Below are positions 1 to 7,771 of a DNA stretch of 26,801 nucleotides, in pieces. The notes under the pieces are model-generated. The model saw nothing but the letters and a program-made list of their open reading frames with translations. It ran no database searches and was not told where the DNA came from. Origin of the DNA: Sphingopyxis sp. UBA6723 (GTDB taxonomy: Bacteria; Pseudomonadota; Alphaproteobacteria; Sphingomonadales; Sphingomonadaceae); contig NZ_DKIH01000002.1 in assembly GCF_002454115.1 (NCBI RefSeq), positions 16,380 to 43,180 on the forward strand, in the 5' to 3' direction. The stretch's first letter is position 1, and the number at the start of each line of letters is the position of its first letter. The position numbers and the translations under genes are program-made.

Positions 1-1346
1 TCCTGATCGCCAATCGCGGCGAAATCGCGCTGCGTATTCATCGGGCCTGCCATGAAATGGGCATCAAGACGGTTGCGGTTCACTCGACCGCCGACGCCGA
101 TGCGATGCACGTCCGCCTCGCCGACGAAGCCGTCTGCATCGGGCCGCCCGCGGCGAAGGACAGCTATCTCAACATCCCCGCGATCATTTCGGCCGCCGAA
201 ATCACCGGCGCCGACGCCATCCATCCCGGCTATGGCTTCCTCTCCGAAAACGAGCGCTTCGCCGAAATCATCGAAGCGCACGACATGATCTTTGTCGGGC
301 CGAAGCCCGAGCATATCCGCACCATGGGCGACAAGGTCGAGGCGAAGCGCACCGCGGTCGCGCTTGGACTGCCGGTCGTTCCGGGTTCGCCCGGCGCGGT
401 CACCTATGGCGACGAATGCCGCAAGATGGCCGAAGACATCGGCTATCCGGTGCTGATCAAGGCCGCATCCGGCGGCGGTGGGCGCGGGATGAAGGTCGTT
501 CCAGACGCCGACAGTCTCGAAAGCCTGATGGGTCAGGCCTCATCCGAAGCCGCCGCGGCGTTCGGCGATCCGACCGTCTACATGGAAAAATATCTCGGCA
601 ACCCGCGGCACATCGAATTTCAGGTGTTCGGTGACGGTCGGGGAGCGGCGATCCACCTCGGCGAGCGCGATTGCTCGCTTCAGCGCCGTCACCAGAAGGT
701 GCTCGAAGAAGCCCCCTCGCCGATCATCTCTGCCGAAGAGCGCGCGCGCATGGGCAAGGTGTGCGCCGATGCGATGGCCGCGATGCAATATCGCGGCGCC
801 GGGACGATCGAATTCCTGTGGGAAAATGGCGAGTTCTTCTTCATCGAAATGAACACGCGCATCCAGGTCGAGCATCCGGTGACCGAAATGATCACCGGCT
901 TCGACCTGGTCCGCGAACAGATTCGCGTTGCGGGCGGCCGCGACCTGTCGGTCAAACAGGACGACCTGGAGTTTCGCGGCCATGCGATGGAATGCCGCAT
1001 CAACGCCGAAGACCCGCGCACCTTCATGCCCTCACCCGGCAAGGTCACCAATTATCACGCCGCGGGCGGGATGCACGTCCGCGTCGATAGCGGGCTGTAC
1101 GCGGGCTATTCGATCCCGCCCTATTACGACAGCATGATCGGCAAGCTGATCGTGTATGGTCGCACGCGTGAAAGCTGCATGATGCGCATGCGCCGCGCGC
1201 TGGAGGAAATGGTGATTTCGGGGGTCAAGACAAACATTCCGCTGCATCAGGCGCTGCTCGCCGACCCCGATGTGATCAACGGCGATTACACGATCAAATG
1301 GCTGGAAGACTGGCTCGCCCGGCAGGATGCGGAGGCGAAAGCCTGA
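1..1346 (+). CDS. accC: Acetyl-CoA carboxylase, biotin carboxylase subunit (5'-truncated by window edge)
   Basis: ATP-dependent carboxylation of biotin on the biotin carboxyl carrier protein, the first half-reaction of acetyl-CoA carboxylase in fatty-acid synthesis (cytosol). The reading frame is already open at position 3 (LIANRGEIALRI..., the family's N-terminal motif), so only a few N-terminal residues and the start codon lie outside; 447 codons are visible against about 450 in the family. The ATP-grasp glycine loop GGGGRGMK is at visible residues 157-164. HLGERDCSLQRRHQK and EMNTRIQVEHPVTE, the catalytic and metal-binding stretches, follow, then the C-terminal biotin carboxylase domain. 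The short length, ending at RQDAEAKA, rules out propionyl-CoA or pyruvate carboxylase fusions. accB would be expected just upstream, outside the window. The stop codon is TGA at 1344-1346. Confidence 0.95.
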   Translation, partial: LIANRGEIALRIHRACHEMGIKTVAVHSTADADAMHVRLADEAVCIGPPAAKDSYLNIPAIISAAEITGADAIHPGYGFLSENERFAEIIEAHDMIFVGPKPEHIRTMGDKVEAKRTAVALGLPVVPGSPGAVTYGDECRKMAEDIGYPVLIKAASGGGGRGMKVVPDADSLESLMGQASSEAAAAFGDPTVYMEKYLGNPRHIEFQVFGDGRGAAIHLGERDCSLQRRHQKVLEEAPSPIISAEERARMGKVCADAMAAMQYRGAGTIEFLWENGEFFFIEMNTRIQVEHPVTEMITGFDLVREQIRVAGGRDLSVKQDDLEFRGHAMECRINAEDPRTFMPSPGKVTNYHAAGGMHVRVDSGLYAGYSIPPYYDSMIGKLIVYGRTRESCMMRMRRALEEMVISGVKTNIPLHQALLADPDVINGDYTIKWLEDWLARQDAEAKA

Positions 1347-1360
1347 TTCACCATCGTCGC

Positions 1361-1426
1361 CCCGGCGGAGGCCGGGGTCTCACCGGCTGTTTCGGACGCA
1401 CCGTCGATATCCCGGTCTCCGCCGGG
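1361..1426. repeat. REP-like inverted repeat after accC
   Basis: Arms CCCGGCGGAGGCCGGG (1361-1376) and CCCGGTCTCCGCCGGG (1411-1426) are inverted copies with one mismatch, separated by 34 nt. No T-run follows on either strand, so this is more like a REP element than an intrinsic terminator. The core resembles the smaller hairpin at 8954-8973. Confidence 0.6.
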
Positions 1427-1504
1427 ATCTCGGAAAAATAGGTGCGCCCAGCTGTGCGCCACCTCACTTTAACTCCCCGGCATTATTGGCTATGGGCTTT
1501 AACC

Positions 1505-2863
1505 ATGGTCAAAAACTCCCCCATCTCCGCGCGCCACGCCGCAACCTTTCTCCTTCCGCTGAGCCTGCTCGCGACGCCTGCCCTTGCGCAAACGGCGGTG
1601 AAGGAGGATTCAGTTATCCTTCAGCCCGACAAGGTCGCCGACGATGCTCCCGTGGTCGCCGCGACCATCGCGATGCCCAGTTGGAGCGAAGAAAACGCCA
1701 CCGCGCTGCTCAGCAGCATCGAAAAAATCGGCGCCGAGGGCCTGTTCGCTAAGGACTATAATCCCGACGCGCTGGCCGCCGCCATCCTCGCAGGCGATCA
1801 GGCGCGCCTCGACAAGCTCGCGACCGACACCTTCCTGCTGCTCGCGACGCATCTGCGCGACGGACGCACGCCGAACGCCGCGCGCAAACAATGGTTCATG
1901 GTCGATAGCGACGCCGATGCCGAACCCTTGCTGCCGCTGCTCCAGACCGCCCTGAACGCCGGGTCGATCCGCGAAACGCTCGCTGCGCTCAACCCCATCC
2001 ACCCGGATTTTGCGGTGCTCAAGGCGTCACTCGCCAAGGCCAAGGCGCCCGCCGACGCCAATGCGATCCGCGTCAACATGGAACGCTGGCGCTGGATGCC
2101 GCGCGCGCTAGGCGACCGTTACGTCGTCAGCAACGTCCCCGAATATGTGACCCGCGTCGTCCACGGCGGCACGGTCATCGCGACGCACAAGGCCGTCGTC
2201 GGCAAACCCTCGACGGCAACGCCGCAGCTGAATCCGATGGCGACCGGAATCATCGTCAACCCGAACTGGACGCTGCCGCGCAGCATCATCAACGAAGGGA
2301 TTGGCGCCACCATCGCGCGCAACCCCGCCGCTGCCCGCGCGCAGGGCTATACCTGGACCGGCAGTGGCAAGACCTTGTCGGTGGTGCAGAAACCGGGGCC
2401 GAACAATGCGCTTGGCGTGATGAAGATGGAAATGCTCAACGACCATGCCATTTACCTCCACGACACGCCATCAAAGGGCGCGTTCAACGCCGCCGCCCGC
2501 GCCTTCAGCCATGGCTGCATCCGCACAGAACGCGCACTGCATTTCTCGGGCCTGATGGCGGTGATGTTTGCCGGCCAGAGCCCCGAAGCCTTTGGCGAAG
2601 CAATCGCCAGCGGCAAGACGACGCGCTTCGGCTTTGAAAATCCCTTCCCGGTCTATGTCGCCTATTGGACCGTGATTCCCGACGGCAAGGGCGGCACCAA
2701 AAAGCTCGCCGACCTGTACGGCCGCGACGCGCCGGTGGTGGCCAGCTTCGCCAAGCCCGGCCGCCCCACCGCCGCAATCATCGCTCCGGCCAAGCCGCCG
2801 GTAGTGCCGACGGTCGAAACCACCGCCCGCGTCACAACGCCGGGGACTTCGGGGATTTACTGA
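1505..2863 (+). CDS. L,D-transpeptidase of the YcbB/LdtD type (secreted)
   Basis: Periplasmic peptidoglycan cross-linking enzyme making 3-3 (DAP-DAP) bonds or related L,D-linkages. From ATG 1505 it is 452 aa and begins with a signal peptide (MVKNSPISARHAA..LLATPALAQ). An upstream in-frame GTG at 1442 would put 21 non-signal residues in front, so 1505 is preferred although no strong ribosome site is visible. Residues about 50-185 resemble the scaffold domain of LdtD-like enzymes. From M192 (MERWRWMP) the sequence matches the YkuD catalytic domain, with YLHDTPSK (His319) and SHGCIR (His336, nucleophile Cys338). A Pro/Thr/Ala-rich tail ends the protein. The VQKPGPNNALG motif is typical of the LdtD group. 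It lies tail to tail with a second, unrelated L,D-transpeptidase. The substrate bond cannot be decided from sequence. Confidence 0.88.
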   Translation: MVKNSPISARHAATFLLPLSLLATPALAQTAVKEDSVILQPDKVADDAPVVAATIAMPSWSEENATALLSSIEKIGAEGLFAKDYNPDALAAAILAGDQARLDKLATDTFLLLATHLRDGRTPNAARKQWFMVDSDADAEPLLPLLQTALNAGSIRETLAALNPIHPDFAVLKASLAKAKAPADANAIRVNMERWRWMPRALGDRYVVSNVPEYVTRVVHGGTVIATHKAVVGKPSTATPQLNPMATGIIVNPNWTLPRSIINEGIGATIARNPAAARAQGYTWTGSGKTLSVVQKPGPNNALGVMKMEMLNDHAIYLHDTPSKGAFNAAARAFSHGCIRTERALHFSGLMAVMFAGQSPEAFGEAIASGKTTRFGFENPFPVYVAYWTVIPDGKGGTKKLADLYGRDAPVVASFAKPGRPTAAIIAPAKPPVVPTVETTARVTTPGTSGIY

Positions 2864-2903
2864 ACGGCCTCCGCTGCGGAATAGAAAGCGAGATACATTG
2901 AAA

Positions 2904-2932
2904 CGTCATGCTGAACTTGTTTCAGCATGACG
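2904..2932. repeat. Perfect 12-bp hairpin between convergent genes
   Basis: CGTCATGCTGAA (2904-2915), a 5-nt loop and TTCAGCATGACG (2921-2932) form a perfect inverted repeat between the ends of the two convergent L,D-transpeptidase genes. There is no clear T-run, so it is probably a REP-type element that may also act in mRNA 3'-end protection. Confidence 0.75.
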
Positions 2933-2974
2933 TGATTTGGCGGGCCGCTCACCACCCCACAACGACGTTGCGCC

Positions 2975-3706
2975 TCAATCCGCTGTCGTCGGAAACGTCC
3001 CGTTGACCGAACCAACACGGCGGATATTGTCGGCGACCGGAGGCAGCTGGAATGGCGTCGGCACCGGCGGCATCTCGCTCAGCCGGTCGGCGAACAGCAG
3101 CCGCCCCGGCCCCAACTTGTAGAGGATCATCGGCAACAGCTCTTCGCCGAACACGAAGCAGCCTTCGCTCCGCCCCAGCTTGCCCTGCGTCGCGATCAGC
3201 GAAGGGTCGGCGTACCAGGCGCCATGAACCACGATCGCGCGGACGTCGGCATTATTGTTGTCGGGTTCCAGCCCCGCCAGGCGCATCGACGATCCGTTGG
3301 CGCCCCAATAATAATCGCTGGTGCGATACGCACCGCGCGAAGTCGCGAGACTGCCGACACGGTTCGAAAAGCTTTTCAGCCAGCCGTCATGCTGCGGGTC
3401 CGACCCGCGGCCATGGGTGACCGGGAACATCTCGATCTTGCCCGCCACCATATCCACGAGCGCAAAGCGCGGGCGCGCCGACGGCAGTCCGAAATCGACG
3501 ATACCAACACGATCGGTTTGTGGGATGAAGCGGCTCTGCATCGCGATCTGCTTGCGCGCGACCGCCAGATAATCGACCGGCGGCGCTATCGGAGGCGTCG
3601 GCTGGCGAATCCAGTCGGGCAGTTGCGCATGTCCCGGCACGGCAGCAATGGCGCCTGCTCCCGCCAGCCCGGCGAGCATCGCCCTGCGATCGATCAATTT
3701 ACTCAC
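2975..3706 (-). CDS. Murein L,D-transpeptidase catalytic domain protein (YkuD_2 type) with twin-arginine signal
   Basis: Predicted exported cell-wall enzyme of the second, shorter YkuD family. Taking GTG 3706 as start gives 243 aa with VSKLIDRRAMLAGLAGAGAIAAVPGHA at the N-terminus. That is a Tat-like signal peptide, with RR followed by a hydrophobic stretch and an AxA-type cleavage site. ATG 3754 is an alternative start adding 16 residues; neither has a strong ribosome site. The open frame continues much further upstream across the divergent promoter region, but that extension is not signal-like. The catalytic region reads AIVVHGAWY...GRSEGCFVF, with the His and the Cys of the R-S-x-G-C motif of this family. 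The family's NNNADVRA stretch precedes it. The role as peptidase, transpeptidase or carboxypeptidase is not decided by sequence. It shares an upstream region with the divergent TonB receptor. Confidence 0.82.
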   Translation of the reverse strand: MSKLIDRRAMLAGLAGAGAIAAVPGHAQLPDWIRQPTPPIAPPVDYLAVARKQIAMQSRFIPQTDRVGIVDFGLPSARPRFALVDMVAGKIEMFPVTHGRGSDPQHDGWLKSFSNRVGSLATSRGAYRTSDYYWGANGSSMRLAGLEPDNNNADVRAIVVHGAWYADPSLIATQGKLGRSEGCFVFGEELLPMILYKLGPGRLLFADRLSEMPPVPTPFQLPPVADNIRRVGSVNGTFPTTAD

Positions 3707-3889
3707 TTGGCTACCCAACCCCGCATTGGCCGCCTTCGGCGATCCTTCGACCATGCATAAGTCGGGCGTTGGCCGTGAAAGGCAAGCAGGTGGTTCCCGG
3801 TCATGCGGGCAAGTGTGGCATAATTGCCATGAACTGCAGGTTAAAGATAAATTTGCTGATTTGCGACGCCTTCGCCAACGAAATCGCAC

Positions 3890-3906
3890 TTGCAAACCAT
3901 TTGCAA
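3890..3906. promoter_or_regulatory. Palindromic operator candidate upstream of the siderophore receptor (Fur-like)
   Basis: TTGCAAACCATTTGCAA is a perfect 7-bp dyad with a 3-bp spacer, 44 bp upstream of the receptor start codon. Its position and TGCAAA-rich character suit an iron-responsive repressor site in alphaproteobacteria. The identity of the regulator is inference. Confidence 0.5.
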
Positions 3907-3950
3907 TATCACTAGCTCGCGTGCGACTATCAACGCCGAGGGGAGTTTTC

Positions 3951-6158
3951 GTGACCGCAGCATCTGTCCGCATGGCATTGATCGCCGCTGCTACCGGCGG
4001 CTTGGCAGCGATGCCGACACCTGCCTTCGCCGCCGACGAGGCGGCGAGTGCGGGCGCGGACGTCGATTCCATCGTTGTCACCGGCTATGTTGCCCAGGGT
4101 CTGTCCGATCCGCGCAGCCCGCTGCCGTTGGTCGATACCCCCAACAGTGCCACCGTAGTGACCGATCAGCTGCTGGCCGAACAGGGCCGCCGCACCCTGC
4201 GCGATGCGTTGCGCAATATCACCGGGATCAGCTTTCAGGCGGGCGAAGGCAATCCGCCGGGTGGTGGTGACAGCTTCTCGATCCGCGGCTTTGCGGGCCG
4301 CGACGATGTATATGTCGACGGGCTGCGCGACCCCGGCAATTATTTCCGCGACCCGTTCAACGCCGACCGCTTTGAAGTGACCAAAGGCCCGACTTCGGCA
4401 ATTGCGGGACGCGGCAATATCGGCGGCTCTCTCAACATCGTGTCGCGCCAGCCGCTGCTGGAAAACCGCCACGGCGCCGAACTTTCGGTGGGCACCGACC
4501 AGTATTTTCGCGGCACGATCGACAGCAACATCGTCCTCGACGAAGCGAACGGCATCGCGCTGCGCATCAATGCAGTCGCGCACCGCAACGACGAGGCTGG
4601 GCGCAATCGCGTCGACAGCAAGCGCTGGGGCATCAACCCGGTGCTGGGCTTTGGTATCGGCGCCGATACGACGGTGACCGCCGGTTATTTCTTTCTGACC
4701 CAGGACGATCTGCCCGATATGGGCATTCCCAACGCGCGCAATCGATCGCTGGCCGGATCGGGGTTCGAGGGCGCCCCGGTGCCACTCAACCGCCGTAATT
4801 TTTACGGCTATTCGACCGATTATCGCGATGTCGACACGCACATCGGGACGTTGATGGTCTCGCATCGGTTCAGCGACGCCGCAACGATCAGCAACAAGAC
4901 ACGCTGGGCGCAGACCGATTATGCTCAATCGGCATCGTCGCCGCGCTTCGTCGGCAATGTCACCACCCTCGGCCCGACGACCGAAGGGGTCGGCAATCGC
5001 AAGTTTCGCGATCAGCGCGACAAACTGTTCGTCAACCAGACCCAGCTCGAACTGACGTTGGGCAGCGAAAGTTTCCGCCACAATATCGTGGTCGGATTCG
5101 AATATGCCGACGAACTGACCCGCAATCGCCGCCAGCTTGATGCCGACGGCCCGCGATATAATCTTTTCGACCCGGCGTTCCTCGCCGCGGCGCCGGTCGC
5201 CTATAATGGCACTACCGCGCGCATCGATATCGACACCAAAAGCCTCTATCTGTTTGACACCGTCGAACTCGGCGATCGATGGCGCATCGTCGGCGGCATC
5301 CGCCACGATTGGGTCGATACGCGGGTGCGCGGTATCGTCGACAGCGGCTTCACCGCGCCTGGCTTTGCCACCGACCTTTCGCGCCGTGACAGCGAATTCA
5401 GCGGCAACGCCGCGCTGGTGTTCAAACCCAGCGCCAACAGCAGCCTCTATTTCGGCTGGGGCACCGCATTCGAACCATCGGGCCGCGCCGAAATCGTCCA
5501 GCTGGCCGGCGGCAACAACAATGCGCCCGTCACCGCGGCGAACTTCAACGTCAAATCCGAACGCAGCCGTTCGTTCGAACTGGGCGGAAAGCTCGAATTG
5601 CCGGGCGGCTTGCTGCTCAGCGCGGCGCTGTTCGAAATCACCAAAACCAATGCCCGCACCCCCGGCGTCGATGCCGGCGATCCGCCGGTCGTTCTCGACG
5701 GGCGCCAGCGCATCCGCGGCATTGAACTTCAGGCGGCCGGAACGATCATGCCGGGCTGGGATATTTTTGCCGGTTACACCCACCTTGACGGCGAAGTGCG
5801 CGCGTCGAACATTCCGGTGCAGGTTGGCTTGCCGCTCGACAACACGCCGCCGCACAGCGCGACGCTGTGGACGTCGTTCGACGTCACCCCGGCCTTTCGG
5901 ATCGGTGGCGGGGTACAATATAATGGCAAACGCCGCTCGGACATTCCGGCCAGCCTGACCAGCGGCAATTTTGTCATCACGGTGCCGTCCTACACGGTGT
6001 TTGATGCCTTCGCCGAATACCGGCTGACCGACAATGTGAAGCTGCGGGCGAACGTCTATAATATTGGCAACAGATATTATTTCCAGTCATTGGGCAGTGG
6101 TCAATCGATCCCCGGCCCTGGCCGCTCGGGCGTCTTGACCCTGGCCCTCGACTTTTGA
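3951..6158 (+). CDS. TonB-dependent siderophore receptor (PiuA/Fiu-like)
   Basis: Outer-membrane TonB-dependent receptor, probably importing a ferric (catecholate-type) siderophore. The GTG start at 3951 is chosen because GGGGAG lies just upstream at 3940-3945 and because it is followed at once by a signal peptide (MTAASVRMALIAAATGG..PAFA, cleavage near residue 27). The product is 735 aa; the open frame continues upstream but without a signal. After a TonB-box-like DSIVVTG segment comes the plug domain (roughly residues 50-180), with VDTPNSATVVT, LRDALRNITGISF, FSIRGF and VTKGPTSAIAGRG. A long beta-barrel follows, ending in the C-terminal Phe (LTLALDF) expected for outer-membrane assembly. 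The next gene is a piuC-type dioxygenase, the classic neighbour of catecholate receptors. The substrate is inferred from that context. Confidence 0.9.
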   Translation: MTAASVRMALIAAATGGLAAMPTPAFAADEAASAGADVDSIVVTGYVAQGLSDPRSPLPLVDTPNSATVVTDQLLAEQGRRTLRDALRNITGISFQAGEGNPPGGGDSFSIRGFAGRDDVYVDGLRDPGNYFRDPFNADRFEVTKGPTSAIAGRGNIGGSLNIVSRQPLLENRHGAELSVGTDQYFRGTIDSNIVLDEANGIALRINAVAHRNDEAGRNRVDSKRWGINPVLGFGIGADTTVTAGYFFLTQDDLPDMGIPNARNRSLAGSGFEGAPVPLNRRNFYGYSTDYRDVDTHIGTLMVSHRFSDAATISNKTRWAQTDYAQSASSPRFVGNVTTLGPTTEGVGNRKFRDQRDKLFVNQTQLELTLGSESFRHNIVVGFEYADELTRNRRQLDADGPRYNLFDPAFLAAAPVAYNGTTARIDIDTKSLYLFDTVELGDRWRIVGGIRHDWVDTRVRGIVDSGFTAPGFATDLSRRDSEFSGNAALVFKPSANSSLYFGWGTAFEPSGRAEIVQLAGGNNNAPVTAANFNVKSERSRSFELGGKLELPGGLLLSAALFEITKTNARTPGVDAGDPPVVLDGRQRIRGIELQAAGTIMPGWDIFAGYTHLDGEVRASNIPVQVGLPLDNTPPHSATLWTSFDVTPAFRIGGGVQYNGKRRSDIPASLTSGNFVITVPSYTVFDAFAEYRLTDNVKLRANVYNIGNRYYFQSLGSGQSIPGPGRSGVLTLALDF

Positions 6159-6160
6159 TG

Positions 6161-6207
6161 GCGATCCCCGGGGGTTGCGACGCTGCGATCCCCGGGGCAT
6201 GACGCTG
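6161..6207. repeat. Tandem 24-bp direct repeat in the receptor-piuC gap
   Basis: GCGATCCCCGGGG occurs at 6161-6173 and again at 6185-6197, each followed by a similar run ending GACGCTG. Two near-identical units fill the 51-bp gap between the two genes. The function is unknown. Confidence 0.6.
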
Positions 6208-6209
6208 CC

Positions 6210-6890
6210 ATGTATCTGGTCGTCGATAATGTCCTGACCGGCGATCCGCTCGCCCGTGCACAGGCACTGCTGGCCGACGCGCCATGGGCCGATGGCCGCG
6301 TCACCGCCGGTTATCAATCAGCCGCCGTCAAACGCAACGAACAATTGCCCGAACGACATAGCGTGACGCGCCAGTTGCAAGACATCGTCGATCCGGCGCT
6401 TCGCGCCAGCCTGCTGTTCCAGTCGGCCGCGCTACCGCGCCATATCTTTCCGCCGCTGTTCAATCGGTATGCGACCGGCCATGATTTCGGCACCCATATC
6501 GACAACGCCATCCGCCAGACTCCCGACGGGTTGGCGCTCCGTACCGATTTGTCGGCGACCCTGTTCCTGTCCGATCCCGAGAGTTATGCTGGCGGGGAGT
6601 TGGAGGTCGAGGATGGCAGCGCTGCGCAACGCTTCAAGCTCGCCGCCGGATCAATGCTGCTCTATCCTGCGAGCACCCTGCACCGGGTGACTCCGGTCAC
6701 GCGCGGTGTGCGTCTCGCCTGCTTTTTCTGGGTGCAAAGCCTCGTCGCCGACGCCGCGCGCCGCACGATACTGTTCGACATCGACCTCGCGATCCAGTCG
6801 CTGCGACCGCGCGTCGGCGATCAGGATCCGGCGCTGGTGGCGCTCACCGGCGCGTATCACAATCTGCTGCGTCAATGGGCGCAACCCTGA
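6210..6890 (+). CDS. piuC: Fe(II)/2-oxoglutarate-dependent PKHD-type dioxygenase (PiuC/YbiX family)
   Basis: Cytosolic non-haem iron dioxygenase of the PiuC/YbiX family, associated with iron uptake loci; the physiological substrate is not established. The 226-aa length matches the family. The iron-binding triad is visible as HIDN (His96, Asp98) and LHRVTP (His158), with Arg168 (RGVRL) placed ten residues later to bind 2-oxoglutarate. The ATG at 6210 gives the family N-terminus MYLVVDNVLT. A nearby ATG at 6199 is out of frame. The gene follows the TonB receptor by 51 bp on the same strand, so co-transcription and shared iron regulation are likely. Confidence 0.9.
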   Translation: MYLVVDNVLTGDPLARAQALLADAPWADGRVTAGYQSAAVKRNEQLPERHSVTRQLQDIVDPALRASLLFQSAALPRHIFPPLFNRYATGHDFGTHIDNAIRQTPDGLALRTDLSATLFLSDPESYAGGELEVEDGSAAQRFKLAAGSMLLYPASTLHRVTPVTRGVRLACFFWVQSLVADAARRTILFDIDLAIQSLRPRVGDQDPALVALTGAYHNLLRQWAQP

Positions 6891-6923
6891 CACAAAGCGC
6901 GCTCAGCCAAGCAAGGATCAACG

Positions 6924-7268
6924 ATGAAAGCGACCATCTGGCACAACCCCGCCTGCGGCACATCGCGCAAGACGCTGGCGATCCTGCAAGACACCCCGGA
7001 GATCGACCTCACGGTCGTCGAATATCTGAAACACCCTTATGCCGCGGACAAGCTGCGACAGCTCTTCGCCGCCGCAGGGCTCGCGGCGCGCGATGCACTG
7101 CGGCTGCGCGGCACCGATGCCGAACAACGCGGGCTGACGGACGCCGACGAGGATGCCATCATCGCTGCGATGACCGCCAACCCTGCCTATGTCGAACGTC
7201 CGATCGTCGAGACCGACAAGGGCGTTCGGCTGTGCCGCCCGCAGGACCGGGTCCACGAAATTCTTTGA
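6924..7268 (+). CDS. arsC: ArsC-family reductase (glutaredoxin-type arsenate reductase or ArsC-like protein)
   Basis: Thioredoxin-fold protein of the ArsC/Spx/YffB superfamily, 114 aa. The N-terminus MKATIWHNPACGTSRKTL carries the catalytic Cys of the HNPxCxxSR motif (His7, Cys11, Ser14, Arg15). The C-terminal VERPIVETDKGVRLCRP supplies the Arg residues that bind oxyanion in true arsenate reductases. AAGGA lies 7-11 nt before the ATG. It follows piuC by 33 bp with no terminator visible, so it may be read with the iron genes. No arsenite pump or arsR regulator is nearby, which leaves a housekeeping ArsC-like role possible. Confidence 0.85.
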   Translation: MKATIWHNPACGTSRKTLAILQDTPEIDLTVVEYLKHPYAADKLRQLFAAAGLAARDALRLRGTDAEQRGLTDADEDAIIAAMTANPAYVERPIVETDKGVRLCRPQDRVHEIL

Positions 7269-7316
7269 CGCCGCACATGGCGGCGGCACAAACGGCACCG
7301 GCGACCTGAGCGCGTA

Positions 7317-7354
7317 AAATAGCAAAGGGGCCACGGACATTGTCCGCAGCCCCC
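7317..7354 (-). terminator. Intrinsic terminator of the 7380-7604 gene
   Basis: Read on the - strand, a GC-rich stem (GGGGC...GTCC/GGAC...GCCCC, 7327-7354, with an internal mismatch) is followed by TTTGCTATTTT. It lies 26 bp after the stop codon of the small - strand gene, in the convergent gap with arsC. Confidence 0.7.
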
Positions 7355-7379
7355 CGTTATCGCGCGAACGCAGACCGGA

Positions 7380-7604
7380 TTACGGGCTGGTCGGTTCGTC
7401 GTCGCCGTCGGTGAGCAGCACGATGCCGACGATGACGCCGACAGCTGCGAGCGCCAAAAGAATCCAGCTGTTTTCGCCCCCAAGCTCGCTCTCGCCTTCG
7501 ACAGTCGAAACGGCGCGAGCGCTCTGCGCGGCCGAAGCAGCGACCGGCGCTGCGATGAGCGACGTCGCGGCAAGGCTAACCGCGGCCTTCTTGAAAAGAT
7601 TCAT
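7380..7604 (-). CDS. Small exported or membrane protein, function unknown
   Basis: 74-aa protein, not assigned to any named family. Residues 1-26 form a signal peptide (MNLFKKAAVSLAATSLIAAPVAASA). A short polar stretch (ESELGGENS) follows, then one transmembrane segment at about residues 47-65 (WILLALAAVGVIVGIVLL) and an acidic tail (TDGDDEPTSP). GGGAG sits 6 nt before the ATG, and a terminator follows, so it is probably a single-gene transcript. The layout is common in sphingomonads for small envelope proteins, but no function can be named. Confidence 0.8.
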   Translation of the reverse strand: MNLFKKAAVSLAATSLIAAPVAASAAQSARAVSTVEGESELGGENSWILLALAAVGVIVGIVLLTDGDDEPTSP

Positions 7605-7771
7605 GTTAAACTCCCTGGCTGGATGTGCAGTGTGGATCGACCCGGCATTACGCTATACTATTGTTCCACAGACAAATTTATAGCGCGCTGTGGCCATATT
7701 GCAATGCAGCGCCCCGTGGATTACGTCCGGAAAAAGCGCCAGATCGGCGCCAATTGGATTGGCGCGATGTG

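Noticed and set aside
3648..3950. Upstream extension of the TonB receptor frame
   Set aside because: The GTG at 3951 has a GGGGAG site and is followed at once by a signal peptide; the extension would block export.
2975..4081. 368-codon version of the YkuD_2 L,D-transpeptidase
   Set aside because: The extra N-terminal part crosses the divergent promoter and the start of the receptor gene and hides the twin-arginine signal.
3930..5918. Long - strand open frame (662 codons) opposite the TonB receptor
   Set aside because: It lies entirely antisense to a receptor with clear motifs; its composition is a mirror of high-GC codon use and it has no recognisable domain.
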